A stretch of 64,000 nt of DNA, from the NCBI RefSeq assembly GCF_000143415.4, contig NW_003314302.1:1057820-1121819 (forward strand). Reading direction: 5' to 3'. The DNA comes from Selaginella moellendorffii (Eukaryota; Streptophyta; Lycopodiopsida; Selaginellales; Selaginellaceae). The notes under the pieces were generated by a model. The model did no database searches. It saw only the letters and a program-made list of their open reading frames with translations, and was not told the DNA's origin. The translations under genes and the position numbers were made by a program. Numbering within the stretch: the first letter of the stretch is position 1; each line of letters starts with the position of its first letter. Below, piece by piece: positions 54,783 through 64,000 of the stretch.

Positions 54783-55219
54783 GCTAGCGAGAGAGAGGAG
54801 AGATGGTTAGAACAAATTCTTGGAGAAAGAAAGAGAGAGTAAGAGTACCTGTTGTGGTGTTGAATTCAGAGAGAAGTTGATGCTGCGTTTCCACTTTCCC
54901 TCGAGCTAAAGGGAAGAGCCTATAGCCTAGTGTTTTAGAAATGCTTACATTTATACTCCAACATAGACCTTAGTTGGTAGCCAACAAATGTTTGGTTGTG
55001 GCATGTTTAGTTAGTGATGTTTAGTTGGTTTGTTTGTTCATTCTCAAGTTGTGAGTGAGCTAGAGACTCTCCAACCCAGCACAAATTGAAAGAATCTGCA
55101 CGCTCGCCACCATCACTGAAAGAATTCGCAAACCTATTCAATGGCGAGATTTCAATGACAGGGTTAGGGTTTTAGTGAGTCAACGCGGTCGTAGCGATTC
55201 TATGGACGGGATTTGGACG

Positions 55220-55510
55220 AGCTCAACTTTGATGTTCCGAAACTTCACTGAGGAGAAGAGTTATCTTTTCTTTGTAATTGTTTTTATTCCTCTTTGTCCC
55301 AATCTACGTTGTGGAAACTTCACCGAAGAGGAAGAAGAGGTAACTGTTTTTAATTCACGAGATATACGTTGTGAAAACTTCACCGAGGAGGGAGATCCAA
55401 GCTCTTTTCTTTCTAATTATTTTAGTTCCATCAGGTAATGAGATCTACGTTGTGAATACTTTGAGAAGAGGTAACTCCAAGCTCCAATTATTTTTAATCC
55501 TCTTCGTTTC
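55220..55510. repeat. Tandem GTGGAAACTTCACCGA-type repeats, right copy
   Basis: Three to four units of about 60-80 bases; read in one frame they give repeated RCENFTEE-like blocks, but no intact gene is seen. Confidence 0.6.
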
Positions 55511-55579
55511 ATAAGGTATCACTCAGTTCTAAGGATTTCCTCCTGTTTTGGATGAATGGTCGAACGGATCCAAGCAGGA

Positions 55580-55860
55580 AGTTTATGTCGGCACGGTCTC
55601 ACGCGTCCTCGGTGAATGGCCAGTGCAGAACTAAACGGGCACTTAAGCTGCATGGAGCTGAACAGCTGTGGTGAGTTCGTGGTGTGGAGTAGTAGTGTCC
55701 AAGTTTGCCAGAATGATGATAACCTTATCTATAATTCTTTACAAGCTACTGCGTGTCAACAAAAAGGTGGTCAGATGCCAGAACTATACTGTGGTAAGAA
55801 AAGCTTATATACCCAAAGCACACGACACAGGCTTTGAATGCTTTGGCCGTCGGTGAGCGA
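55580..55860 (+). pseudogene. BEACH/WD40-gene fragment, copy C
   Basis: Sense remains NGHLSCMELNSCGEFVV and a second piece VVRCQNYTVVRKAY. Partner of 39880-40145; the SPHGLDLSRV part is mostly deleted here. Confidence 0.65.
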
Positions 55861-56064
55861 CATGAAAGGAACCCCAACGGTCGCAACTCATCAGGCATTT
55901 CGTTGTAGCTTATTCTTGCATGAAGAGGTAATTCCATGCTAACTTCATTTCATTCTTCTAAATGTATTGTTGTTTCTTGTTGTTTCAGTGGAGCTTATGT
56001 AAGGAAGAAGATTGAAACGATGGCGGGTATCAAAAGTCAATGTACATCTTTTTTCTTTTTTATT

Positions 56065-56345
56065 TAGGCAAGGATGGCTCTATTGATCTTTCAGGACCTG
56101 ATAGAGATTTAGAGGATTGTGCTTCAAAGGTCACTCTGGTGGACGCTCTTTGCAAGTCGGGCCAGCCTCATGAAGCGTATGGGCTGGGTGAAGAAGGGCT
56201 GCTCTCCGCTTTCGGTCTTGATGCTACTCAAAAAACATGTCTCAACGATAATCTTGGAAGTGCTGAATGCGCTGGAGACGAGGCCAAGGGGGACAGAAAA
56301 ACCAACACTTTTGAGTCTCTCAGAGCAGATGATCCATGAGGGCGG
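56065..56345 (+). pseudogene. P-type PPR gene fragment, right copy
   Basis: Sense KDGSIDL, RDLEDCASKVTLVDALC-like, KSGQPHEAYGL, then a deletion relative to the left copy; frame continues to SLRADDP at 56336. Not a functional PPR protein. Confidence 0.7.
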
Positions 56346-57189
56346 GGTTCCATGCGTCCCCCTTGGGAAACTGGTTCCATGCACGAATTGAGGGGAAGGG
56401 ACCCCGGCCCCCCGAAAATTTCTCCCGGGAATGCAAATTTAGCTTCGCTATGTTTTGGCAAAAGGAAAAATTAGGGATGGGTAATCAAATAATCCATAGC
56501 CATCCTTGTTTTTTTCTTTGCGTTGCCAGGTGAATTGGTCACTGGAAAGTCACGCGACCAAAGTCAGGTAACTCGTGTACTCGTGGCTCATTGCAATTGG
56601 GTGAAGTTGTTATGACGATGATCATGGATGACACACACATAAGTATATTTTAGGATATTCTCTAGCGGAAAAATACCAATATGAGTTGTCTTTATTTATT
56701 TAAAACTTAAAGCCTTTTTGAAAAAATGGCTGTGTTTTCAATCCATAAAGCATGAGACCGAGGTCACATAAGCTGCTTGTTAATGATTGCCTCCGCTAGA
56801 GGGTTGAGTATCTTTTTCTGTAGGTATTTTAGCAAGCGTCTTGTTTCTTCCAAAGGCCAAACAGTAAAAGGCTACATTAATGTGTGGATACTTCAAAACT
56901 TCTGAGGTTTTGTTCCAGAAACTCTTAAACACATTATCATCCACATCAAAAATCTTCAACCATGAGCAAATAGCATTGATGTGGTCTTCTCTTTGTTCGC
57001 TCGAGAGCTCTCTTCCCGCTCGCTCGCTCGCTCGCCGCCGGGTGGTTTCGAGTATCCACCTTCAAGCTTTGCGGTGCCACATCCGCTGCTAAGATCTCTG
57101 CAAGCCGGTCAGCTGGCGTCAAGAAACCATCCCGATCTCTTCATCACAGGCATCGTAAATAGGATTTGTGCCAGGAATTCGTTGTGAGA
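56346..57189. other. Spacer with small EF-hand scraps
   Basis: Holds no gene. Short minus-strand EF-hand pieces are visible near 56470-56545 and 57090-57160. A (CGCT)n-like short repeat lies near 57022. Confidence 0.5.
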
Positions 57190-57442
57190 ACTGACACGCG
57201 GCGTCATTTGCTTGGCCTTGTCCGACGTGTATTATCTGCCTTTTTTACAGGTATGTTTTAGGGCTAGAGCAGGCCGATCCGGCGCTGGCTGGGAGTTCAC
57301 TGGAATCCAATGGTACGCAGCTCGAATTCGTCACAGCCTGGATGAGGTGCTTGATTCCGAGCTTGAGAGGTATGTGGAGCCTCTTGGCTTGAGTGAGCTA
57401 TTCTTCGGCGAAACTTTCTTTGGGACGTTTGTAGAGCACTAG
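57190..57442 (+). pseudogene. Unknown gene, 3' exon pair, right copy
   Basis: An open frame ends AARIRHSLDEVLDSELERY then VEPLGLSELFFGETFFGTF-VEH at TAG 57440-57442, 43 bases before the ESV1 start. A possible splice junction lies at 57248 (TTTTTTACAG). It reads like the C-terminal end of a real protein, but no upstream exons are visible and I do not recognise it. It may be a fragment carried in with the duplication. Confidence 0.4.
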
Positions 57443-57485
57443 AACAGGAAATGCAAGAGGGAGAGGGGAGTGTTGGGTTGATTTT

Positions 57486-59440
57486 ATGGCTGTGAGCGTG
57501 ACCGTGGGTTTTGGAATTGGTTCTTCCAACAAGTTCCCATCTAGAAGTTCATGTACGACCAGTCCAGTAACAGGGATTCCTGCGTCTCTATTTGGTGGGT
57601 CACTGAAAGGCAAGGATGCTTTTTCTCTTGGAAGGAAGAAGAAGAGCTTGAGGCTTCCAAGGCAGAAGAACTCGACGATAAGTTCTGTGTTTTTCAACGA
57701 GAAACACACCAGAAGCAATGAAGATGCGGTCACCTGTGGAATTCACCAAGTTTTGGAAGAACCATGGGAGAGAATGGTTGGTTTTAACTCCAAAGACCAA
57801 CGGCAGAAGCTGGTATCCACACCACAGGCCGTGCTACAAGCTCAAGCGTTTAGCTCGGCAAGGTATGGATTTTATTCGTTGGTGTGTGGCTTTAACTTCT
57901 ATTCCTTGAGTTTCAGGCTTAAGAATACTTCAAATGATCAAAGACGAACAAAGGTGAATTGTGTCTCTCAGCCCCGAGATACTCCACCCGCGAGAGGTTA
58001 TAAAACGTCTCTCTTCTATTTACCTTTCTTTGTTGATTGGATTCTTTGATGTACAGATACTGGAATCGCCAGTGAAAAGGACTGGGGCATCAAGATAAGC
58101 AGTGAGGTTTCCAATGATTCCGGAACAAATGAAGATGGAAGTACATGGTTCCGAGAGTGTGGAGAGGATCTTGGTGAAAATGGCTATCGGTGTCGCTATA
58201 CGGTTATGGGAGGACGAAGCAGCGATGGCTCCACGGAATGGAAGGAAACAGTACGTTTTAGCCTTTTTCAACTTAATAGCATAGCTTGCTTTTTCTAATA
58301 GTGGTGGGAAAAATGCGACTGGACGGGCTATAAGGAACTTGGTAAACTTTGTTTCGCTTATTTTTTCTTGTTTTACACTCTTGTGGATAGTGCAGGTGCT
58401 GAAAAGTCCGGCAAAAATGCTGAAGGCGATGCCTGGTGGGAAACCTGGCAGGAAATTCTGCGTCAAGATGAATTGAGGTGAGGAGATATTAAGACTGTTG
58501 AAATCCATTTTATGTGTTTTCTTGCGCAGTAACCTGGCTCGAATCGAAAGGACGGCACAGAAACAAGCGAAGCAAGGGAATGGGGAGGCCGGATGGTACG
58601 AGAAATGGTAAGAACACGTCGTATGATCAAGCTTAATATCACATCGTAGTTTTGGACCAGGTGGGAAAAGTATAATGCCAAGGGCTGGACAGAGAAAGGT
58701 GCTCACAAGTATGGAAGGCTCAATGAGCAGTCCTGGTGGGAGAAGTGGGGCGAACAATATGATGGACGAGGAGCAGTGCTAAAATGGTATGGAACTTTGG
58801 TTTTACTTTTGTCTTACCAGCTTGTATACTCGAACTCAAGTTAGGACTGATAAGTGGGCCGAGAATGCAACCGGGGAGAAATGGGGTGATAAGTGGGAAG
58901 AGAAGTTCCAAAATGGTGCGGGGACTCGGCAGGGGTGAGACATGGCATTCATCTAATGCTGAAAGTAAGTTATCAAATCTTTTCCTTCTCTTTTTCTAGA
59001 GGGTCTTTCAAAAGCCACCAAGCTCTAAGTTACTTCCAAAAGATACTGAGGCTCTCTTCTATATTTTCTTTTTCTCAAGGCTGGTCGAGGACTTGGGGTG
59101 AAGAGCACCTCGGCGACGGGTATGATTGAATTTGATGTTCTGCTTTTTACTAGCGATTGTCTTGTAACCTGTAGGAAAGTCCACAAATACGGAAAGAGCA
59201 CAAGTGGCGAAAGCTGGGATAGTGTTGTCACGGAGACCACTGTTTACAAGTATATTTTTGTTTTCCTTGCCTTTTCTTTTTGTTGACATAGATGTTTTTG
59301 CTTGTTCATGTAGTGCCGAGCCACATTATGGCTGGGTGGATGCTATCGGACAATCGACTCAACTCTTGAGCATTGAGCCGCGACCGAGGCCTCCTGGAGT
59401 GTACCCGGATCTTCCAAAACCAAAACAGCCAGATCAATAA
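57486..59440 (+). CDS. ESV1: ESV1/LESV starch-granule Trp-rich protein
   Basis: Eleven exons: 57486-57862, 57917-57996, 58057-58250, 58302-58341, 58396-58477, 58530-58607, 58661-58786, 58845-58964, 59080-59119, 59175-59249 and 59314-59440. Introns are 51-64 bases apart from one of 115. Exon 1 has a Ser/Lys-rich plastid transit-type start. The core is the Trp-rich region typical of EARLY STARVATION 1 and its relative LESV: ETWWEKCDWTGYKELG, DAWWETWQEILRQDE, AGWYEKWWEKYNAKGWTEKG, SWWEKWGEQYDGRGAVLKW, KWGDKWEEKFQNG, WSRTWGEEHLGDG and KVHKYGKSTSGESWD, then the acidic/Pro-rich PHYGWVDAIGQSTQLLSIEP and a Pro-rich tail. These plastid proteins bind aligned glucans in starch granules and control starch turnover. 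Oddity: exon 8 has an extra G in a GGGG run (58932-58935), giving TGA at 58936 in frame; without it the frame runs on perfectly. It is a mutation or an assembly error. Whether it is ESV1 or LESV is not settled. Confidence 0.88.
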
Positions 59441-60097
59441 CACAGATTTCAAAGGTCAGTATTTTCTCATACTTCAGTTGATCTTAAAAAAAAACTCGTC
59501 CTTCATCTTGCAGAACAAGGACAAAGCTCCTGAAATTTTTGGCTGCTTCGCTTGAGCTTTCTCGATTTTTAGTCGCAAGTACTTTAGCAATGTGTTTCAT
59601 TTGAAGCGCCACCAGCCGAGTCACTTCTAAAGTCAGCTGGAAACAATTAGTCAGAGAGAGACGCTTGGCATATTTAAATTTTAATCATTGGTTAATATTA
59701 GCCATTTAAGTAGAGGAAGTTGGCCCCCGCCCTATCCCCACATGCGCGCGATGAATATTCATCCTTTTTTTGCCTTTTGGCTAAGATCTAGTGTAATATT
59801 TGTTCTTGTCAGTTTAATAGTTGATATGTATTAACCTAATTTTTTGTGGGTCACAAGCTACCTGGTCCTCTACGTGTTGCTTTGGCCTTACACTACCACT
59901 TTAGCCTGGCACAACCTAACCACCCAAATTTTAAACTTAAGAAGCACATTAGCTTGTGCTGGTTTTTTTGTAATGCCTTGAATTATTATTTCTAAATTAT
60001 CCGCGTGGATGACCAGACATTTTGTATATATGTACCTAATACATTAAAAACAATATTTACATTTTTACTAGCTATATAGTGGAACTTCGGTATTTAG
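59441..60097. other. Convergent intergenic region
   Basis: AT-rich, no genes. It separates the 3' ends of ESV1 and the second PPR gene. The first part (to about 59560) is probably ESV1 3' UTR. Confidence 0.5.
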
Positions 60098-62908
60098 TCA
60101 CTCCCCACCCATTAAGTTTGCCATTAGCGAGTAAGCCGCAGCCTCTTCTTTGTCGAACGTCATCACCTTCTCAAATGCAACCTTGCCCACGCCAGCATTC
60201 TTCCACGTTCTAGACGCGCTCAGCAATGACAGCCACGTCACCTTGTCCGGCTTGTGTGGCATTTCCTCCACCAATCTCAGCGCCTTGTCAAGCTGGTTTG
60301 TGCGGCCAAACAGATCCACCATACACGTGTAGTGTTGGACAGACGGCACAACGCCGCATTCTTGACACATCACCACCCGGAACACATGCTCGGCCCTGTC
60401 CACCAGTCCAGCGTGGCAGCAAGCATTGAGAATGGAGAGGAAAGTTACCCCGTCTGGGTGATAACCTTCTCCTCGCATATGGTAGAGTAAATCAAGCGTA
60501 ACTTTAATTTCACCCTCTCTAGAATATCCGCATATAAGGGAATTCCAGAGAACACTGTCGAGGATCCAAGCCTGGTCAAAAACGTGGCGGGCATTCCCCA
60601 TCCTCCCACCGCATTTGGAGTAAAAACTAACCATGCCAGTTACGATGTCAGTAACTTTCTCATAGCCACGGCGGTAAATTTCCCCCTGGATCCATTTCCC
60701 AGTCTCTAGATTTACCAAGTTACCACAGGCCATGAGCCCAGCAAGCAAAGCACCGGCGTCACACTCCAGTTTAACCACATGAGCAAATATCCCAAGAGCC
60801 AGGTCACTCTCACCATTCTCCACGTAAGCTTGGACGAGCTCTTTCCACGTCAACCTACCAAGGCCTTGACCACGGTCAAGGTCAAAGATCCGTTGAGCAT
60901 CTTCCAAGCTCCCACACTTGGAGTACATGTGAAAGAGGCTGTTCGTGAGGAAAGTATTGCCGGAGTTCGATTCCCACCAGTCGCAATTCCTGGCGCTCGA
61001 GTGAATCGCCATGCCTCTTTCCAGGCTCTTGAGCTTCACGAGCTTTCCGGCCACGAATTCTGCATCTTCTCGAGCGGCAAGAGCTGCGCAAGCTGCGAGA
61101 GCGGCGACGAATGCCCGGGAGTTTTTCTGGAAGTTGCGGCACTCGAAGAGATCCAAAGCGAGGGAGCTCTCGCCATTCTGGACGTATCCCAGGATCAACG
61201 AGTTCCACGAGACACAGTCGTGAGCTTTCATCCTGTCAAACACTGTCCGAGAACCCAGCATGAATCCACAATTTGAGTAGAGACTTACCAGAGCATTGCT
61301 GACAAAGATGTCCGAGTCACACAAGTTTCTCGCAGCTGCTGAGTGGATTTCCAAGGATTTCTCCAGGGAGTTGAGTTTCACGAGCTTTCCATCGACTTTT
61401 CGTCCCTGCTCTTTTGCTGCCAAACTGGAACAAGCCATTAGAGCAGCGACAAAAGCCCGAGAATTCAACACACAACCTGAGGTTTGCTCCAGTCTTTGAA
61501 AAACCTCCAAAGCAAGCTCACCACCACCACCATCTTCCGCGTATCCCTGTAGCAGTGATGTCCACGAAACGACGTCAGGATGTTTCAAACCGGTAAAAAC
61601 TTTCCTGGCGTCGTTTATGCTTCCACACTTCGCGTACATGTCAATCAGAGCATTGGCCACGAAGAGTTCCGAATCAAAGCCACAATCTCGAGCTTGAAGA
61701 TGTATCCTGGTTCCTTTCTCTGTGCAAAGCGTCTTCACCATTTTGCCGTCGAGTTCACAGCTTTGTTCACTTGCTGATAGCCCAGCACAGGCCATAGAAG
61801 CAGCCACAAACGTCCTAGCATCCGGCTGTATCAACTTTGCAACTCGCATGGCCTCAAAGAGCTCGAGAGCCAGCTCGTCCTCCCCGTTCTCTACATAGCC
61901 AAGCATTAGAGCGTTCCATGAAACAACACTGTGACGCTGCATGTTATCGAATACCTTCCTCGAATCGATCATGCTGCCGCACTTGGCGTAAGCATCCACC
62001 AGAGTGTTCTCGACGAAGATATCCCTGTGCTTTCCACACTGGGAGTGAACAGCCATGGCTTTCTCCAAAACCTTACGTCGATCAAGCTCTTCTTTTCCTG
62101 TTGCCAAGGCCAGGCTTCCACAAGCCATGAGAGCAGCCACGACAGTCCGAGCATCACGAAACAATGCCAGTGAAAAGAGCTCCAAAGCGATGGCAAACTC
62201 GTCGTTCTCTACACAGCCAAGCATCAGAGAGTTCCAGGACACGACGTCATGAAGAACCATACCGTCAAACACTCGTCGAGCGTCCATCAGGCTTCCACAC
62301 TTTGCGTATGAATTCACCAGAGCGTTTCCAACAAAGATCGCAGCGTCCAGTTTCATCTGTCGAGCCCGAGAGTGCACAGCCATGGTTTCTTCCAGAAACT
62401 TTAGCTTCACCACTCTTCCCTCGTCACCAATTCTTTGGCCGGCTTCGTCCGCAGCCAAATCCACACACGCCATAGCTGCAGCCACAAAACTTCTCGAGTT
62501 TGGTCTTTCCAAGCCAAAGAACAAGTCCAGAGCGAGCTTACTCTGTCCATTCTCCACATACCCCGCGATCAAAGCGTTCCACGAGACCACGTCGCGAGAA
62601 TCCATCGCGTCAAACACGCCTTGGGCTTCCACCATCGCCCTGCACTTAGAATACATATCAATCAATGCAGTGGCAACGAAAATGCGGGAGAGATCACCGT
62701 TCTCAAGAGCCGCGAGGTGCGCTTTCCTGCCGGAATCCAGATCCCCCAAGCTGCCACACGCCTTGAGCGCGGAAACAAGATCCATCGCAGCGAAATCCTG
62801 CTGCCCAACGCGGCACAGATGCTGGCGCCATACCTTGAAACCCGCAGCGCGGCAGCTCAAGCGTCTTGCCGTTCGCGCTCGTGAAAGAGCGCCATAGCGG
62901 AATTGCAT
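60098..62908 (-). CDS. PLS-type pentatricopeptide repeat protein, single exon
   Basis: An uninterrupted 936-residue frame. Start MQFRYGALSRARTARRLSCR is Arg-rich with few acids, a good organelle-targeting presequence. About a dozen PPR motifs follow, in the PLS pattern, with repeated signatures IFVATALIDMYSKC, DVVSWNALIAGYVENG and NSRAFVAALMACSSLA. The C-terminal part has a P/L2/S2-like end (GVVPSVQHYTCMVDLFGRT) and the start of an E domain (MPHKPDKVTWLSLLSAS, AAAYSLMANLMGG) and then stops; no E+ or DYW part. It likely binds organellar transcripts and needs a partner if it takes part in editing. It is on the opposite strand to ESV1 and 219 bases from TAF7. Confidence 0.9.
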   Translation of the reverse strand: MQFRYGALSRARTARRLSCRAAGFKVWRQHLCRVGQQDFAAMDLVSALKACGSLGDLDSGRKAHLAALENGDLSRIFVATALIDMYSKCRAMVEAQGVFDAMDSRDVVSWNALIAGYVENGQSKLALDLFFGLERPNSRSFVAAAMACVDLAADEAGQRIGDEGRVVKLKFLEETMAVHSRARQMKLDAAIFVGNALVNSYAKCGSLMDARRVFDGMVLHDVVSWNSLMLGCVENDEFAIALELFSLALFRDARTVVAALMACGSLALATGKEELDRRKVLEKAMAVHSQCGKHRDIFVENTLVDAYAKCGSMIDSRKVFDNMQRHSVVSWNALMLGYVENGEDELALELFEAMRVAKLIQPDARTFVAASMACAGLSASEQSCELDGKMVKTLCTEKGTRIHLQARDCGFDSELFVANALIDMYAKCGSINDARKVFTGLKHPDVVSWTSLLQGYAEDGGGGELALEVFQRLEQTSGCVLNSRAFVAALMACSSLAAKEQGRKVDGKLVKLNSLEKSLEIHSAAARNLCDSDIFVSNALVSLYSNCGFMLGSRTVFDRMKAHDCVSWNSLILGYVQNGESSLALDLFECRNFQKNSRAFVAALAACAALAAREDAEFVAGKLVKLKSLERGMAIHSSARNCDWWESNSGNTFLTNSLFHMYSKCGSLEDAQRIFDLDRGQGLGRLTWKELVQAYVENGESDLALGIFAHVVKLECDAGALLAGLMACGNLVNLETGKWIQGEIYRRGYEKVTDIVTGMVSFYSKCGGRMGNARHVFDQAWILDSVLWNSLICGYSREGEIKVTLDLLYHMRGEGYHPDGVTFLSILNACCHAGLVDRAEHVFRVVMCQECGVVPSVQHYTCMVDLFGRTNQLDKALRLVEEMPHKPDKVTWLSLLSASRTWKNAGVGKVAFEKVMTFDKEEAAAYSLMANLMGGE

Positions 62909-63127
62909 TCTAGGGCAGATGCTGGCACAAGAATATTCTTAATCTATTGTAGAATATTCTTTAAAATGTAATAACAATTTATAATATTTTAGAATATTTT
63001 AGATCTAAACATGTTTATACCCGAAAAATAGAATGCCTGTGTGATTTTCGATTATATCATACACAGTGTTTGCTCTTTGGACAAGAAACTATGCAAATAA
63101 CTTACTGCCTGAGGCCTCTGGATCGCT
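62909..63127. other. Intergenic between PPR start and TAF7 stop
   Basis: 219 AT-rich bases, same-strand tandem genes; must hold the PPR promoter and the TAF7 3' UTR. Confidence 0.5.
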
Positions 63128-64000
63128 TCAGTAATCATCCGAGTCCTCGTAGTAGCCATTCTCGTCCGATGAATCGTCGTATTCATCGATCGCCTTTGGA
63201 GCAGCGGCGATTTTGTCACTCGCCACCACCGCCGCTGCCGGTTGAACAGGCGGAGGCACAGCAACCGGAGCTGGAACTGGCTCCGCTTCTTCAACATCTT
63301 CTTCCTGCTCCACCACTTCAACATGTAGATCGAAACGAATCTAAGGAAAAGCTTCCAAAACAATCATAGAGAGAGAGCACAAGAACAGCAAAAGAAGAAA
63401 AAGGATATCCACATCTCGCGCAGTTCCTCCGGCCAGGATGTTCACCAGATCGTTCTCCACATTGTGCACGAAGTCTGGCTGCAAAAGAAAAACCAAGAAG
63501 ATCACAGTGACGAAGATCTTCTCTATGAATCTCACATTGATGATCTCGGCGTCTCTGCGAAATCGCCGCTTTCTCGCGTCTCTCATCGCCGGAGTGAGCC
63601 CGTCTTTGTGCTCCCCGCCCTCTGGAGCAGGCTCCTTGTTATCTCTCACGAGAATCATCTACACCCAAGAGCTGTAAGAAAACCCTTCCAGAAGAAACAC
63701 CAAGAGCTATAAGAACATCCTTCCGAGAAGAAGAAAACAGAGCTCCTTTGATCCTTACCTGGCCAATATCGGCCGCCTTGATGAGCACAGTATCGTCGTA
63801 AGTCTTGTAGGACTCCACGACGCAAGGAAGATCGACCAGCGATACCTCAAACTGGTCTTTCCCGATCGTAAACATCCCAGTTCTGGCATCTACAGGCGCA
63901 AGGAAGTCCTTCTAACCAAAGTAAAATCCCTTTGTTGTGATTACCTCGAAAGCAGATGTCGATCCCTTCGTCTTCCGGCGCTTGGGCGCGCTCGCTGAGC
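63128..64000 (-). CDS. TAF7: TFIID subunit 7 (TAF7), 5'-truncated by window edge
   Basis: Visible exons, minus strand: beyond 64000-63945, 63889-63759, 63658-63536, 63478-63413 and 63340-63128, with phases that join. The second exon gives GMFTIGKDQFEVSLVDLPCV and ESYKTYDDTVLIKAADIGQ, the TAFII55 N-terminal signature; the third gives MILVRDNKEP and GLTPAMRDARKRRFRRDAE; the fourth PDFVHNVENDLVNILAGGT. The last exon is Pro/Ala-rich and ends with an acidic tail (YDDSSDENGYYEDSDDY). TAF7 is a nuclear component of the general transcription factor TFIID. The start codon and first exon or exons are outside the window. Sequence fits the plant protein length. Confidence 0.92.

Larger units (their letters stand above)
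51330..57675. repeat. Segmental duplication, right copy
   Basis: Direct-orientation partner of 36233-41975, with the same gene order. It differs by the broken EF-hand start, an extra 200-base insert near 52.0-52.2 kb, and absence of most of the 40.8-41.26 kb EF-hand pieces. Confidence 0.85.

Noticed and set aside
57718-57862. Alternative ESV1 exon 1 frame (MKMRSPVEFTKFW)
   Set aside because: The frame from 57486 gives a transit-type start and the right phase at the 57862 donor; the alternative does not join.
58020-58757. 245-codon minus-strand frame
   Set aside because: Antisense across ESV1 exons and introns; the sense strand has clear Trp-rich homology and splice sites.

Overview
The window reads as land-plant nuclear DNA, most likely a lycophyte of the Selaginella type. 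This is an inference from three observations: spliced genes with introns of about 45 to 65 bases, long PLS-type pentatricopeptide (PPR) genes with few or no introns, and plant-only families such as the starch-binding ESV1/LESV protein and a chloroplast rhodanese-like protein. There is no sign of bacterial operons. One assembly gap (a run of N) lies at 35940-36232.

Left gene block (1-10188). In order: a 3'-truncated gene for a predicted N-myristoylated Ser/Pro-rich protein (minus), a DEK_C plus double-SWIB chromatin protein (plus), a small secreted QxW-type beta-trefoil candidate (minus), a 13-exon chloroplast rhodanese-like gene (minus) and a long PPR gene (minus). Right gene block (57486-64000): the ESV1/LESV starch-granule protein gene (plus), a second long PPR gene (minus) and TAF7 of TFIID (minus, running off the window).

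Middle (10234-57442) is a tangle of retrotransposons and recent duplications. Transposons: decayed Copia pieces at 10.2-13.7 kb; a chromodomain Ty3/Gypsy element with matching 405-bp LTRs at 14.26-19.90 kb; a Copia cluster at 22.7-30.6 kb containing one nearly complete minus-strand copy; and an older Ty3/Gypsy element at 45.83-51.25 kb with a perfect 5-bp target duplication. Between and under them the same small set of genes recurs in different orders and states. These are a secreted multi-EF-hand protein (eight copies or pieces), the QxW protein (one whole copy here plus two broken ones), a secreted pepsin-like aspartic protease (one whole, two fragments), the 5' end of the 8-10 kb PPR gene, a BEACH/WD40 gene fragment, a P-type PPR fragment, and a short Lys/Glu-rich exon. 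One stretch of about 6 kb (36.2-41.98 kb) is repeated in direct orientation at 51.3-57.67 kb, and its right edge stops inside exon 1 of ESV1.

The middle therefore looks like a locus where a secretory-pathway gene set (EF-hand, beta-trefoil, aspartic protease) has been expanded and shuffled. Retroelements inserted before and after the duplications, and some copies carry small in-place inversions. Whether these secreted proteins act together is not shown by the sequence.
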